38,155 nt of DNA from Candidatus Sulfuritelmatomonas gaucii (GCA_900290245.1 OKRB01000133.1:1-38155), one strand, 5' to 3'. Shown: positions 25,944 to 34,343, counted from the first letter of the stretch. The notes: generated by a model not told the origin, from the letters alone. Translations and numbers: made by a program.

Positions 25944-26507
25944 TCACTTCTCTTTGGCCATTTGCGCAGAATGATCCCTGGCAGCCGGCAAAGGGTGTGA
26001 CTGGCCGCTCCCCGCGGGAACCATAGCGTGCACGCCGAATTCGTGCACCAGCCGGCCGCCTTCATGAGCCGTATTCACAACGAAAAGGATCCCGGCGCTA
26101 CAAAGAACAAGAAACGCGAGCGGCAGAAACGTGGTTGTGAGCCTTGTATCCGGGTAACAAAAGATCCGGGGAAGCACGACCATCCCCACCAGGACGACGG
26201 AAAGGGCCGAGAACACAATCTCGGTCTCGAAGGCGAGGTCTTCGTGAGCTGCCAGAATGGCATCGACTGGGCCTCCGCGGTCGGCCAATTTTGCCGCTGC
26301 TTGCCCGGTTGCTGAGGCTACGAAAAGGCTGATGGTTCCAAGCAGGAGAATGATGAGAGCGCCGGTCATGTAGGGCCGGCCTTTGGGCGGAGACAGCACC
26401 GCGCTGATCAGGATGAATAAAGGGCTTAAAAGCAGAAGCACAATCGGAAAATGGATTACCAGCGGATGCAAGGAATCCCATGTCGGAATGGGCGGAAACT
26501 GCGGCAT
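25944..26507 (-). CDS. DUF2231-family membrane protein
   Basis: A 187-residue membrane protein with four hydrophobic helices (about 16-38, 46-64, 94-112, 124-144). It opens with HPLVIHFPIVLLLL, the signature of DUF2231 proteins, which often sit with oxidases or redox genes and have no established function. A conserved His in NTAHEGGRLVHE follows the last helix. GAGAGG lies about 7 nt upstream of the ATG. It lies between the exported rubrerythrin and the two-component kinase on the same strand. Confidence 0.8.
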   Translation of the reverse strand: MPQFPPIPTWDSLHPLVIHFPIVLLLLSPLFILISAVLSPPKGRPYMTGALIILLLGTISLFVASATGQAAAKLADRGGPVDAILAAHEDLAFETEIVFSALSVVLVGMVVLPRIFCYPDTRLTTTFLPLAFLVLCSAGILFVVNTAHEGGRLVHEFGVHAMVPAGSGQSHPLPAARDHSAQMAKEK

Positions 26508-26567
26508 TGTGGACCTCTCTCGAACGGCGGTTAAGCCGCCGGCATTGGCCGACGGCTGGGGCCATGC

Positions 26568-27197
26568 TCAAGACACCATCTCAAATGCTTCCTCCCGCGT
26601 GAAGCAGGAAGGACACTTCGGGAAGTCCTTTTCGCGTACAGTAAAGCCGCAGGTAGGACACACATAGAAATATGTTTGGGTCGTTCCCTTCAAGCGGTCG
26701 AGATTGGCAAGGGCCGCCGAAAAGAGCTTCGCGTGTTCGGTTTCGGCGGTCCTTGCGTAGTTCAAGCTCCTTACCGCGCGCACGTTGCCGTCCGCTCTTG
26801 CTTGTTTCAGAAAATCAGGGTACATCGTGTCACGCTCGTACGATTCTCCCTTGATAGCTGCTTCAAGGTTCTCGCGTGTCGATCTCACCGTGAGCGTTTC
26901 GATCTGGGCATGGGGAACGCCGCCCATCTCCTTGATCACCTGGGCGTGATTTTCCGCGTGAACCTCTTCAGCCCGAGCGGCGGCGCGGAACAGGCTGGCG
27001 ACTTCGCCGTAGCCCTCGCTTTCCGCTCGCAGTGCGAAGCCAAGATAATGCAGGTGCGCATTGCTCTCGCCGTTGAAAGCTGCCTCCATGTTTTCCATCG
27101 TGGTAGTGGCGTTTGCCACACCCGCCAATGCCAACATCGTAAATAGTGTGAGAGCAAACTTACGCGTTTTGCAGAATGCCGATCGAATCCAGGACAT
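26568..27197 (-). CDS. Exported rubrerythrin
   Basis: A 209-residue di-iron peroxidase-type protein. After an apparent Sec signal peptide (residues 1-30, FALTLFTMLALAGVANA) comes a four-helix ferritin-like domain with ligand pairs in AAFNGESNAHLHY, ARAEEVHAENH, AAIKGESYER and AETEHAKLF. A C-terminal rubredoxin-like Fe site follows with CPTC and CPSC. The family reduces hydrogen peroxide using rubredoxin-derived electrons, normally in the cytoplasm, so the signal peptide is unusual and implies a periplasmic site. The start at 27197 has AAGGAG 8 nt upstream; longer frames upstream lack a binding site. It is followed by the DUF2231 gene 60 bp on. Confidence 0.88.
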   Translation of the reverse strand: MSWIRSAFCKTRKFALTLFTMLALAGVANATTTMENMEAAFNGESNAHLHYLGFALRAESEGYGEVASLFRAAARAEEVHAENHAQVIKEMGGVPHAQIETLTVRSTRENLEAAIKGESYERDTMYPDFLKQARADGNVRAVRSLNYARTAETEHAKLFSAALANLDRLKGTTQTYFYVCPTCGFTVREKDFPKCPSCFTREEAFEMVS

Positions 27198-27519
27198 CGG
27201 GCTCGCTCCTTCCGCGAGGCTGCCCATCGGCGTCTCGCTCCTTGCATTCGTGAAGCACATTCGGAGCCAATGCGCAAACGCCCGGAATTGCAGGTTCGGC
27301 GCACAACAGGTTAGCCTCAGCCGCACTGTGGGTTCGAGGTTTTGGACAGGCACGTCAAAAATTTCGGACGAGCCCAGCAGCTCGGTAGTTTCCAGGCCCT
27401 CTTCTTAGGGTTCAACGCTCGTAATTCCGCCTACGTTTACTTCTCGGGCTGCACAAACCAAAGGCCCCGCAATTCTGGAAGCCGAATTGCAATCAGAATA
27501 TTGAGGAAAGGAAACCGCT
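27198..27519. other. Divergent promoter region
   Basis: A 322-bp gap between the rubrerythrin gene (minus) and the coiled-coil protein gene (plus). It contains the sigma54-type element at 27476-27491. No clear promoter could be picked for rubrerythrin. Confidence 0.5.
27476..27491 (+). promoter_or_regulatory. Candidate sigma54 (-24/-12) promoter
   Basis: TGGAAGCCGAATTGCA has the invariant GG and GC exactly 10 bp apart, and TGG.A and TTGCA match the consensus. It would start transcription near 27503, just before the GAGGAAAGGA Shine-Dalgarno sequence of the gene at 27520. An NtrC-type activator is encoded 3 kb away. Confidence 0.4.
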
Positions 27520-28128
27520 ATGAAATGGAGTCTTTCAACTTCGCTCACCTTGATGTTTTTGCTCGCCCCGGCAACGATGTTATTGTCACAAAGCCAAACC
27601 GGGAGCGGCGCCCAGCAACCACAGGATCAACCGACAGTGGCCAGCCCCAGTCAGGCAGTAGAACAGATCGCGACAAATCCAGCGCCGCAATCGCCGCAAT
27701 CATCGGAACAGCTGCGCCAATCAATGCGCGACCATTTCCGCATCTGCGATCAGTCTCTTGATCAGGCCCGCAACCAGGCGCATACCCTTGCTCACGATGC
27801 CAGCCAGTTGACTTTCGACACTGATGCTCTCAAGCGTCAGCACCAGCAAATCCAGGAGCAAATTCGTACCCTGAAAGAAAGCCGCGAGCAGTTTTTAGGC
27901 GATTTGAACGACGAACAACAGAAGTCTATCCAAGATCACAACCAATCTATGCAGCAGATACATGATCGCATCCAGGCTCACCTGCAGATGATCGATCAGG
28001 AATTCACGGGGTCTAATCTTCACTTGAAGGCGGTTGCAAATGAGGCAAAGGCGGCTGAGCGGGAGATGAAGTCATACCACAAGCACTTGCAGGAGACCGG
28101 CAAGACTTTCAACCTGTTGAGCGATTGA
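27520..28128 (+). CDS. Exported coiled-coil protein of unknown function
   Basis: A 202-residue protein with a signal peptide (MKWSLSTSLTLMFLLAPATM, cleaved near LLSQS), a Gln/Pro/Ser-rich linker (about 25-65), and a long charged helical region (about 68-190) rich in Gln, His and Lys with heptad-like spacing, consistent with a periplasmic coiled coil. A single Cys (Cys76) is present. GAGGAAAGGA precedes the ATG. A sigma54-type promoter match lies directly upstream. I do not recognise the family. By position and promoter it may belong to the envelope-stress set controlled by the nearby two-component pair, but this is an inference. Confidence 0.75.
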   Translation: MKWSLSTSLTLMFLLAPATMLLSQSQTGSGAQQPQDQPTVASPSQAVEQIATNPAPQSPQSSEQLRQSMRDHFRICDQSLDQARNQAHTLAHDASQLTFDTDALKRQHQQIQEQIRTLKESREQFLGDLNDEQQKSIQDHNQSMQQIHDRIQAHLQMIDQEFTGSNLHLKAVANEAKAAEREMKSYHKHLQETGKTFNLLSD

Positions 28129-28686
28129 GCTTGGTTGCACGCTACTGAGCCGAGTACTCCGCGCCAGCAAGTTGTGGTTGCCTGACGCGGAGTCCGCTTT
28201 TCGCCTTGCGGAATCAATGGGCTTGGGTGATTCCGATCGCGGCGGGAGGCACTTTCTCGTAGGAAAGCCGGGACCATTGTGCGCCATCTGCTTCACCACA
28301 AGGTTGCGGTACCGCAGGACTCGGCGTCTGTCGCGGATCTCGGTGGAAGCTATGTGGCACTCGGGCAGGAAGTCACAGCGCAGGCAGTCGGCAATCTTGC
28401 CGGCATCGATTCGGTCGTTCTTCTTCTTGGCTGCGGCGATCGCTCGCAACATCAGAGGATGTGCCACCTTCACCTTCCCGGCGTGAGGAAGCAGGTAATC
28501 GTAGATCCAGCCCGTGAAGATCATCGCTTCCATAGCCATTATCCGCGGTTGCGGTAAGGTCCTGATCCAGGTATCCAACTCGCGCCGGGTCGATCCGATC
28601 TTGCCTTCCCGGTGCACATGACCAGCCACATCCTTCACGCAGCAGCTGATCGTTTTCTTGTGAACGTCAAGTCCGATATAGTACAT
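28072..28686 (-). pseudogene. Truncated IS110-family transposase (DEDD recombinase)
   Basis: The first 135 codons (28686 down to about 28284) are a clear IS110 N-terminal domain, with GLDVHK (Asp7), MEA (Glu53) and KKKNDRIDAGKI (Asp91, Asp94) forming the DEDD site. After KQMAH the family sequence stops. The frame stays open to 28072 but encodes unrelated residues and runs antisense over the end of the coiled-coil gene. The C-terminal serine domain is absent, so the element is a dead remnant. The ATG at 28686 is preceded by a GAGACGAT box, as in intact copies. Confidence 0.85.
28156..28201. terminator. Hairpin with T-run after the coiled-coil gene
   Basis: ACTCCGCG (28156-28163) pairs perfectly with CGCGGAGT (28186-28193), with an inner GCAA/TTGC pairing and a trailing CCGCTTTT. 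It lies 27 bp beyond the stop of the coiled-coil gene and fits a rho-independent terminator, though it could also be part of the IS remnant boundary. Confidence 0.5.
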
Positions 28687-28922
28687 ATCGTCTCTGAGGA
28701 GCCTCCGAGGTAGTTCTCTGAATCAGCTTCAATGCTGAGTTCAGCTTTTCGCAACACCTCGTGCTCCTCCTTGACTAAACATTCAAACAAACCTGGCACA
28801 ACCCCATTTCCTGAGCCCTAAGGCGTTTACTGAAGCCGATCCTAGCGCGGGTTGTCACTCTTATCTCCACGTTGTGACCCGACCAGCAAATGAATCTGCA
28901 AACTCACCTGCACTCGTTTGGA
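28687..28922. other. Non-coding flank of the IS110 remnant
   Basis: A 236-bp stretch upstream of the truncated transposase. In intact IS110 elements this flank carries the non-coding end and the bridge RNA. I cannot delimit the element end or a conserved RNA fold by eye. No gene is seen. Confidence 0.35.
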
Positions 28923-30152
28923 TCAGGTGATCTCTCCGAACAATGCACCGCGCCGCTCATTGCCGAGCAGTGTCATCAGGATCGCAAGAACAAAAACGAG
29001 GGAGGCGATGCCAGCCATCGCGTTAGAATAGCGGCCATTGCGGACCATCGCCGCCTCGAGATAAACGACGGCGCTGGCGAGCAAAACTCCGCATTGATTG
29101 CCGAGACCGGGCAGAGATCCCCGAATCGAGTCGGGGGACAGTTCGGATAAGTGAGCGGGCAGCACTCCCCACGCGCCCCGCACGCAGAACTGCATGAGGA
29201 ACGCACCAAGGATGAGGAACAGAAGCGAGCGCGAGAATGCCCACATGGGAATGACGCAGAGCCCGGCAACGAGGGCCAATACGATCGAACGGCGACGGCC
29301 AAGCTTATTAGAAATTGCACTGACTGAGAGGGCGCCGACAATGCCACCAACCATCGAGAGCGCGGAGAGAAAGGCCCGCTCCTTGGCCGGGATTCCCCAC
29401 TGGCGCTCGAGGAATGTCGGGTAAAGATCCTGGGTACCGTGAGACGTCATATGCATGGTCATCATGAAGAGCGTCACGTAGGCGAGGAGCTTCCAGTGCT
29501 TTGCAAGGGAGTGCCAGAGGCTACGCCAGTCAGTTTGGTGTGTGCGCTTCCAGACTGCTGACTCTGTAATGTTGAAAGCGACAAAGGCAGCCGCAGCCAG
29601 AGCGGGCAGAGGACCCAAGAAAAAAAGCGGGCGCCAGGAAAATCGGCCGTAGAGAAGGAAGTAGGCCCCGGCTGCGAACAGGTAACCAACCGCGTAGCCC
29701 TCCTGAAGAAGTCCCGAGAGCACGCCGCGAAGACGAATGGGGACCTTTTCCATAGCCAGGGAAGCGCCAACACCCCATTGGCCACCCATGACGATGCCGA
29801 AGACTGCACGAACGAGGATGAATTGTTCGAACGTGTGAGCGACGCCGGTGCAGACTTCAACGACGGCGAACGCGACCAAATTGATGGTAAGCGGCAGACG
29901 CCGGCCATAGCGATCGGCGATCATGCCAAAGATGAAGGCCCCGACAGGACGCAGCGCCAAAGTCGCTGTGAGCGCCAGCGCGATGGTCTTGTCGTCTTTG
30001 GCGAAGCTTTGGCCAATTGCCGTAAGGCTGAAGACGACGAGAAAGAAATCGAACCCGTCGAGAGCCCATCCCGAGAATGTACACACAAACGAACCGAGCC
30101 ACGGATCCCGCGCCGGAATTTTGGTTCGAAAAAGGGGCTCGGGCTCGGCCAT
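28923..30152 (-). CDS. MFS transporter, metabolite:H+ symporter type
   Basis: A 409-residue inner-membrane carrier with about 12 hydrophobic helices. The family signature between helices 2 and 3 is present (GMIADRYGRRLPL), with the repeat partner SNKLGRRRSI in the second half. RGVLSGLLQEGYAVGY resembles the sialate, shikimate and aromatic-acid symporter branch. The N-terminus (WLGSFVCTFSGWALDGFDFFL) carries the conserved DGFD segment of that branch. The substrate cannot be fixed. It follows a Tat-exported sugar-hydrolase-like gene by 123 bp on the same strand, so the pair may take up a product of that enzyme. The start lacks a strong Shine-Dalgarno sequence. Confidence 0.87.
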   Translation of the reverse strand: MAEPEPLFRTKIPARDPWLGSFVCTFSGWALDGFDFFLVVFSLTAIGQSFAKDDKTIALALTATLALRPVGAFIFGMIADRYGRRLPLTINLVAFAVVEVCTGVAHTFEQFILVRAVFGIVMGGQWGVGASLAMEKVPIRLRGVLSGLLQEGYAVGYLFAAGAYFLLYGRFSWRPLFFLGPLPALAAAAFVAFNITESAVWKRTHQTDWRSLWHSLAKHWKLLAYVTLFMMTMHMTSHGTQDLYPTFLERQWGIPAKERAFLSALSMVGGIVGALSVSAISNKLGRRRSIVLALVAGLCVIPMWAFSRSLLFLILGAFLMQFCVRGAWGVLPAHLSELSPDSIRGSLPGLGNQCGVLLASAVVYLEAAMVRNGRYSNAMAGIASLVFVLAILMTLLGNERRGALFGEIT

Positions 30153-30275
30153 TTATCCGGAAGGAGAGAACAGGACATTGCGTCTGAAAAGCCGAAACGC
30201 AAGGTCCAATTGCAACTTCAGCTTTTCAGATGGTGCCAGAAGATATCGTCTAACTCACTTGCTGCCGAACGTAGC

Positions 30276-31751
30276 CTATGCGAGCTCCAACTTCTGAATC
30301 GCGGCGCCGACGGCTTTGAGATTGGTCAGTTTCATCTCAGAGTATTTGCGTGAGATGAGAACGCCGTCGGCTCCTCCATGGAACGCAGCGAGGACGGCAT
30401 CTTCCGTCCCAAACGGCGTGCATTTGCTGTGGTTTTCAGCAGTGGGAATGTCGACGTCGATTCCAGGCCACAGGAGCGTCTTGGTTCCCTGGAGTCCTTC
30501 GCGCGCTCGTTTTGTCTCGCGCAAAACGTAGTCGGCGGAGAAGCCGGTATACGGAATTTCAGCAAGTCCTCTTTCCTGGTAGTTAAGCACCCGGTAATGG
30601 AAGTCGAGTAACTCCTGTTTAGGAATGTCGCCGTAAATGGATGTACCGACATTGTCGATGTAGCCTGCCATTCGCTCGCCGGCGCAGTTGTGATACATGA
30701 CAATCTTCAGAAAATCGGAGTGGGGCGCTATGGTCGCGAGGTCCTGCTCGGCACGATAGATGGGGTTGAACGAGTTGTTATGCCAGATATGCCAGCCCAC
30801 TTGGATGCAAGGCTTGACCGATTTGATCTTTTCATAGATCGCGGCATAGGTCTCGCGGAGGCTGTCAGTCCAGAGCATCTCCCAGGCGAGCAACTCGGGA
30901 TAGTGCAGCATGAGGCGCCAAACGGTGACATAGTAGCCATCAACGGGGCGCTGGCTCTGATGAGCGGCGGTCACGAACTTTTGCAATTCGAGAAAGCCCC
31001 GGCGCGCGCGATCCGCATCGATGCCGCGCGATTTCGCCTTGGCGACGCAGTACTGGCAGAAGCAGGTGACATGACCACCTTCCGCACGGCCGGCACTGGC
31101 GCCAAGCATGTTCGAGAAGGCGCCCTGGCGCTCCGATCCCCACATGACGCCGTCGATATCGTAGCTCCGCACCCAGTCTTCCGAGATGCCCAGAAGCCAG
31201 TTGCGATAATTTGGATTATTGAAGCAGAGAGTGACGGCGTTTTCGCCCGACAGCTCCACCTCTTCGAGTTGTTGAATATTGGGCAGATCCTTTCGAAAAA
31301 CATCCTCAAACCAGCAAATGGTCTTGAGGCCGCGCTTGCGGGCGGAGGGCAACACGGCTTCGAGCACGTCGTAATTGCCGAAGTCGGGCGCGCGAAAATT
31401 CTTGAACACAGTGTCGGCAAAGTATTTCGGGTTTACCGCGGTGAAGCAGCCGCCATGGAATGTATCGGTGTCATATTCTTGCTTGCCATGATCGGGTAAT
31501 GGTTGGCCTGGCACCTGGCGTCCTGCAATTCCGCGTCCATAGGTGAAGGTAGCAATGAACAAAGTGTTAATTGCCGCATCGTGCTGAAATTCGTCTAATG
31601 CTTTCTCTACGCCTTCGTCGACGAACGACACTGCTCCCACCTGGAGGCCGATCATCTTGGAGGTAACTTGTGCGTCCGTCCCGTGCGAAGCCGGTACCGC
31701 CGCAGCCAAGGCCGCAGCGGATGCGCTTTGAATGAATGTTCTTCTGTCCAT
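30276..31751 (-). CDS. Tat-exported TIM-barrel glycosidase-like protein
   Basis: A 491-residue protein with a twin-arginine signal (MDRRTFIQSASAAALAAA). The body reads like an alpha/beta barrel of the putative glycoside-hydrolase type: NTLFIATFTYG, then KRGLKTICWFEDVF, YDIDGVMWGSERQGA and CIQVGWHIWHNN, with Trp, Asp and Glu residues at strand ends. A CFCQYC motif (about residues 225-230) resembles the Cys-rich patch of such barrels. Catalytic residues cannot be named with certainty. GGAG lies about 10 nt upstream of the ATG. It precedes an MFS carrier gene, suggesting export of the enzyme and uptake of its product. No specific substrate can be given. Confidence 0.7.
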   Translation of the reverse strand: MDRRTFIQSASAAALAAAVPASHGTDAQVTSKMIGLQVGAVSFVDEGVEKALDEFQHDAAINTLFIATFTYGRGIAGRQVPGQPLPDHGKQEYDTDTFHGGCFTAVNPKYFADTVFKNFRAPDFGNYDVLEAVLPSARKRGLKTICWFEDVFRKDLPNIQQLEEVELSGENAVTLCFNNPNYRNWLLGISEDWVRSYDIDGVMWGSERQGAFSNMLGASAGRAEGGHVTCFCQYCVAKAKSRGIDADRARRGFLELQKFVTAAHQSQRPVDGYYVTVWRLMLHYPELLAWEMLWTDSLRETYAAIYEKIKSVKPCIQVGWHIWHNNSFNPIYRAEQDLATIAPHSDFLKIVMYHNCAGERMAGYIDNVGTSIYGDIPKQELLDFHYRVLNYQERGLAEIPYTGFSADYVLRETKRAREGLQGTKTLLWPGIDVDIPTAENHSKCTPFGTEDAVLAAFHGGADGVLISRKYSEMKLTNLKAVGAAIQKLELA

Positions 31752-31842
31752 GGCAATTCATCTCCAAAAAAGAGTTAGTCAAGCCCCAGGATAAGGGCGG
31801 GATTTTTCTTCGACATCAGATCGCAGCAAGTTTAGCGGTGTT

Positions 31843-32985
31843 TCAGACAGGAGCCATTCGGGATACAAATGACTCAAGCGACTCGAAGGTGACCTTCAGC
31901 GGTCCGTAGCTATGGCCGAACGATCTTTTGATGTCGGCGGCTAGCACAACATTTTCGCCGTTCGGATGCAGATATCGAAAGGCTTCGAGGTTCGTAGGGT
32001 CAAACCGGTCGGCCGACCACTTGCATTCGATGGCGATCGGATTGCGACCTCGGTTGGCCAGGACAAAATCTATCTCGTGGCCACGCTTGTCGCGCCAATA
32101 ACAGATGTCACGAGTTTGCATTCGCGCCATCATCTCATTGAGTACAAAATGCTCCCATAACGTTCCAAGGTCGTCACGTCTTAACTGTTGCCAGCCGCGG
32201 TAGTAGCAGATGAAGCCCGTATCGAAGCCATAGACTTTAGGGGCTGAGATGATTTCATTTGGTTTGCGTGTGCTGTATGGCCGGATCACGTGAGCCACAA
32301 ACGTGGCTTCCAACACGCGGAGATAGTTCGTAACAGTTGGTCGGCTGATTTCGCAGGGACCCGCAAAGTGCGTCGCCTCAAAGATTCCGCCACTCTGGGC
32401 CAGCACGAGCTCCGTCAGCTTCTGAAAGGGATCCTTGCGTTCAAGGCGGAACATTTCCTGGATGTCTTTCGCCCAGTACGAATCCATCCATTCCTGGAAA
32501 TCCCGCTCATCTACTTTCTCTCCCAGGAAGAAAGATGGCAGACCGCCGCGGAGAAACCGGCGCTCCAGGTCAGTCTGCTTCGCGTCCTTAAGATCCGGAA
32601 GACACATCGGGGTCAGCCAGATATCCCGTTTGCGGCCGGTCAGCGTATCGCGGAACTTTTGAGCGGCACCGAGAGTGGAAGAGCCCGTAGCGATGATGCG
32701 GACATCTCGGTAATGATCAGCGGTGATTTTCAGCAGTTCCGATGGATTGCTGAGGCGATGAATCTCATCGAGAACAACGCGTCTTCCGCGAAGCCCTTCC
32801 AGAAAGGCTTCAGGGTCCTCCATCATGCGCCTGGTCCGCGGCAACTCGCAGTCGAAGTATTCGACATCCGGCAAGCTTTGGCAGAGCACGGTCTTGCCAA
32901 CACGACGGACGCCGGAAAGCCAAAGGACCGACCGCACCTTCCATGAATCCTCGATCTGTTTTTGCCAAAAACGTCGTTGCACCAT
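31843..32985 (-). CDS. AAA ATPase with DUF4143 domain
   Basis: A 380-residue cytoplasmic protein. The N-terminal ATPase domain has Walker A GVRRVGKT (25-32) and Walker B VVLDEIHR. The C-terminal half has the DUF4143 nuclease-like features: WEHFVLNEMM, then CYWRDKRGHEIDFVLANRG and IAIECKWS, which together make the E...D...ExK pattern of the PD-(D/E)XK fold. These proteins are common, patchily distributed and of unproven function; roles in mobile-element or toxin-antitoxin contexts have been proposed. The ATG at 32985 is chosen; no clear Shine-Dalgarno sequence is present. It borders the decayed gene region. Confidence 0.88.
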   Translation of the reverse strand: MVQRRFWQKQIEDSWKVRSVLWLSGVRRVGKTVLCQSLPDVEYFDCELPRTRRMMEDPEAFLEGLRGRRVVLDEIHRLSNPSELLKITADHYRDVRIIATGSSTLGAAQKFRDTLTGRKRDIWLTPMCLPDLKDAKQTDLERRFLRGGLPSFFLGEKVDERDFQEWMDSYWAKDIQEMFRLERKDPFQKLTELVLAQSGGIFEATHFAGPCEISRPTVTNYLRVLEATFVAHVIRPYSTRKPNEIISAPKVYGFDTGFICYYRGWQQLRRDDLGTLWEHFVLNEMMARMQTRDICYWRDKRGHEIDFVLANRGRNPIAIECKWSADRFDPTNLEAFRYLHPNGENVVLAADIKRSFGHSYGPLKVTFESLESFVSRMAPV

Positions 32986-33171
32986 ATGCAATCATATTTA
33001 CACATAGTGTCACCAAATGCAAGCCTGATTGCATTTAGGTCTGACGCACTGACCGGCTGCGTTTGATCCAGACGCATTGACGAGGAATGACTTGCCTTGC
33101 CGAGTAGTGCGGGCTGCTTCCGAACGACATTGCCAGACGGCAGTGCTTCCTAAGAATCTGTTTCAAATCAG

Positions 33172-33615
33172 CTATGCGGCATATCCGTAGATGGCCTGCA
33201 GCCCGTCGCCGCGGCCAAAGGTCCGCAGTGCGACAAAGACTCCCTCTACGACCCTTGCGGCCAGCAAGTTTGGATATACTGCGACTTCTCCGACTATACG
33301 GATATCGCCATTGGCTACGCCATGCTGCTCGGCTAACGCTTCCCCAGAACTTCAATGCGCTCTATGCCGCAACCAATCCGCAGGATTTCTGGCGGCGCTG
33401 GCACATCTCGCTTTCCAGTTGCAGTTGATCGTCGCGGGTCTTCTTAAGAAAGTGATCGTCTCGCCATCGCGTCGCGCCGGTCGCCGAGCTGCAGCTGAAA
33501 GTTCGATGCCCGCAGGATGGGACCAGCGATCAATTGCGGGAAAAGGGCTAGGTAAAGCAGCGCATCAAGGCGCACCTGCTGCTTCAGCTTGCCGACGACG
33601 TCCTTTTTCTTGACC
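33172..33615. pseudogene. Shattered MBOAT (AlgI-like) O-acyltransferase gene
   Basis: Four pieces of one MBOAT protein lie on alternating strands. 33172-33273 minus encodes [13 protein letters not shown]...AIYGYAA, the linker before the active-site region. 33262-33417 plus encodes [15 protein letters not shown] and, after a stop and a frameshift, [10 protein letters not shown] with the conserved His. 33413-33463 plus encodes [14 protein letters not shown]. 33462-33615 minus encodes LLYLALFPQLIAGPI onward. The normal order is LIAGPI, LLKKVIV, the linker, then YCDFS, so order and orientation are both scrambled. Such enzymes acetylate exopolysaccharides; this locus cannot make one. Confidence 0.75.
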
Positions 33616-34007
33616 AGGGAAGGTCGGAGTTCTTCGGCCTACTCAAGGATTCTCTGGCTCCGGCGTTGTTAGCTGGCCAAGGACTCCCGACGAGGGGCCA
33701 GGTTCAATGCCCGGAGCGAAGCTAGGTCCGGGGAAGCGGGCGCACTCATCTCCTGACGCAATTCTGGGTGCCAGGTGTGCTCGGCAACAACAATTTAGTA
33801 GAGGCTCCGTCGGGCAATGGCAGGCCGGCGCGGCGATCTTCGCGACCGTTCTCCGCCTGAGTCACCCTCCACGTTCTCGGCACACTTTTTGCACACCTGC
33901 CGAGGCTCGACATCGCGAAACTCGCAATCAAATGACATGGGCTGGCTGATGCCGGATCAGCATTCCGGAGCTCGGACCGCCGGGTAGTGTCCTAATTTGC
34001 TTTCCAT
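33616..34007. other. Non-coding stretch beyond the MBOAT fragments
   Basis: About 390 bp with no recognisable protein or RNA feature. Short open frames on both strands lack binding sites. It may contain further unrecognised gene debris. Confidence 0.4.
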
Positions 34008-34190
34008 TCACCCTCCAATCGTTGCGAGTAAGATGCTTCGGACCCATTGCGATACGGTTTGCTTACTGGCCTTTGCTGCGGCCTCTACGCGCTTCCGATC
34101 CTCAGGGCTGAACCTCACAGGCACGATACTGCCCTTGGCTTCGCCCTTCGCCAGTTTTGGACGCCCTGGTTTTCTAGGCTTCTTCGGCAT
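34008..34190 (-). CDS. Small ribbon-helix-helix-like protein
   Basis: A 60-residue basic protein. An AT-hook-like start (KKPRKPGRPK) is followed by VPVRFSPEDRKRVEAAAK, the beta-strand and first helix of a ribbon-helix-helix fold, then a second helix SQWVRSILL. This layout is typical of DNA-binding antitoxins or small repressors. The ATG at 34190 has AGGA 8 nt upstream; another ATG lies two codons earlier. It overlaps the end of the small HTH gene upstream by 17 bp, so the two are probably translated together. No toxin gene is visible. Confidence 0.6.
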   Translation of the reverse strand: MPKKPRKPGRPKLAKGEAKGSIVPVRFSPEDRKRVEAAAKASKQTVSQWVRSILLATIGG

Positions 34191-34332
34191 TGCCATATTC
34201 CTGAACAACGCCAAGGGGCATGATCGTATCTCGATGGATACCCGCCATGCGCACAATGGAGCGAATGCTGGAGCCTTCGGCCAGTGCAGCGACCACTGCG
34301 ATTTGCTTATCCGTGTTGAGTATGTTCGCCAT
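34174..34332 (-). CDS. 52-aa helix-turn-helix peptide, likely truncated transposase N-terminus
   Basis: A 52-residue frame with GAGG about 6 nt upstream of its ATG (complement 34330-34332). The sequence TDKQIAVVAALAEGSSIRSI followed by MAGIHRDTIMPLG is a helix-turn-helix of the type found at the N-terminus of IS1-like transposases (EGSSIRS, then a recognition helix around HRDTI). The catalytic part is missing, so it is probably a truncated remnant, though the peptide could still bind DNA. It overlaps the RHH gene downstream. A direct repeat lies just upstream. Confidence 0.5.
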   Translation of the reverse strand: MANILNTDKQIAVVAALAEGSSIRSIVRMAGIHRDTIMPLGVVQEYGNAEEA

Positions 34333-34343
34333 ACCAGCCTCAC

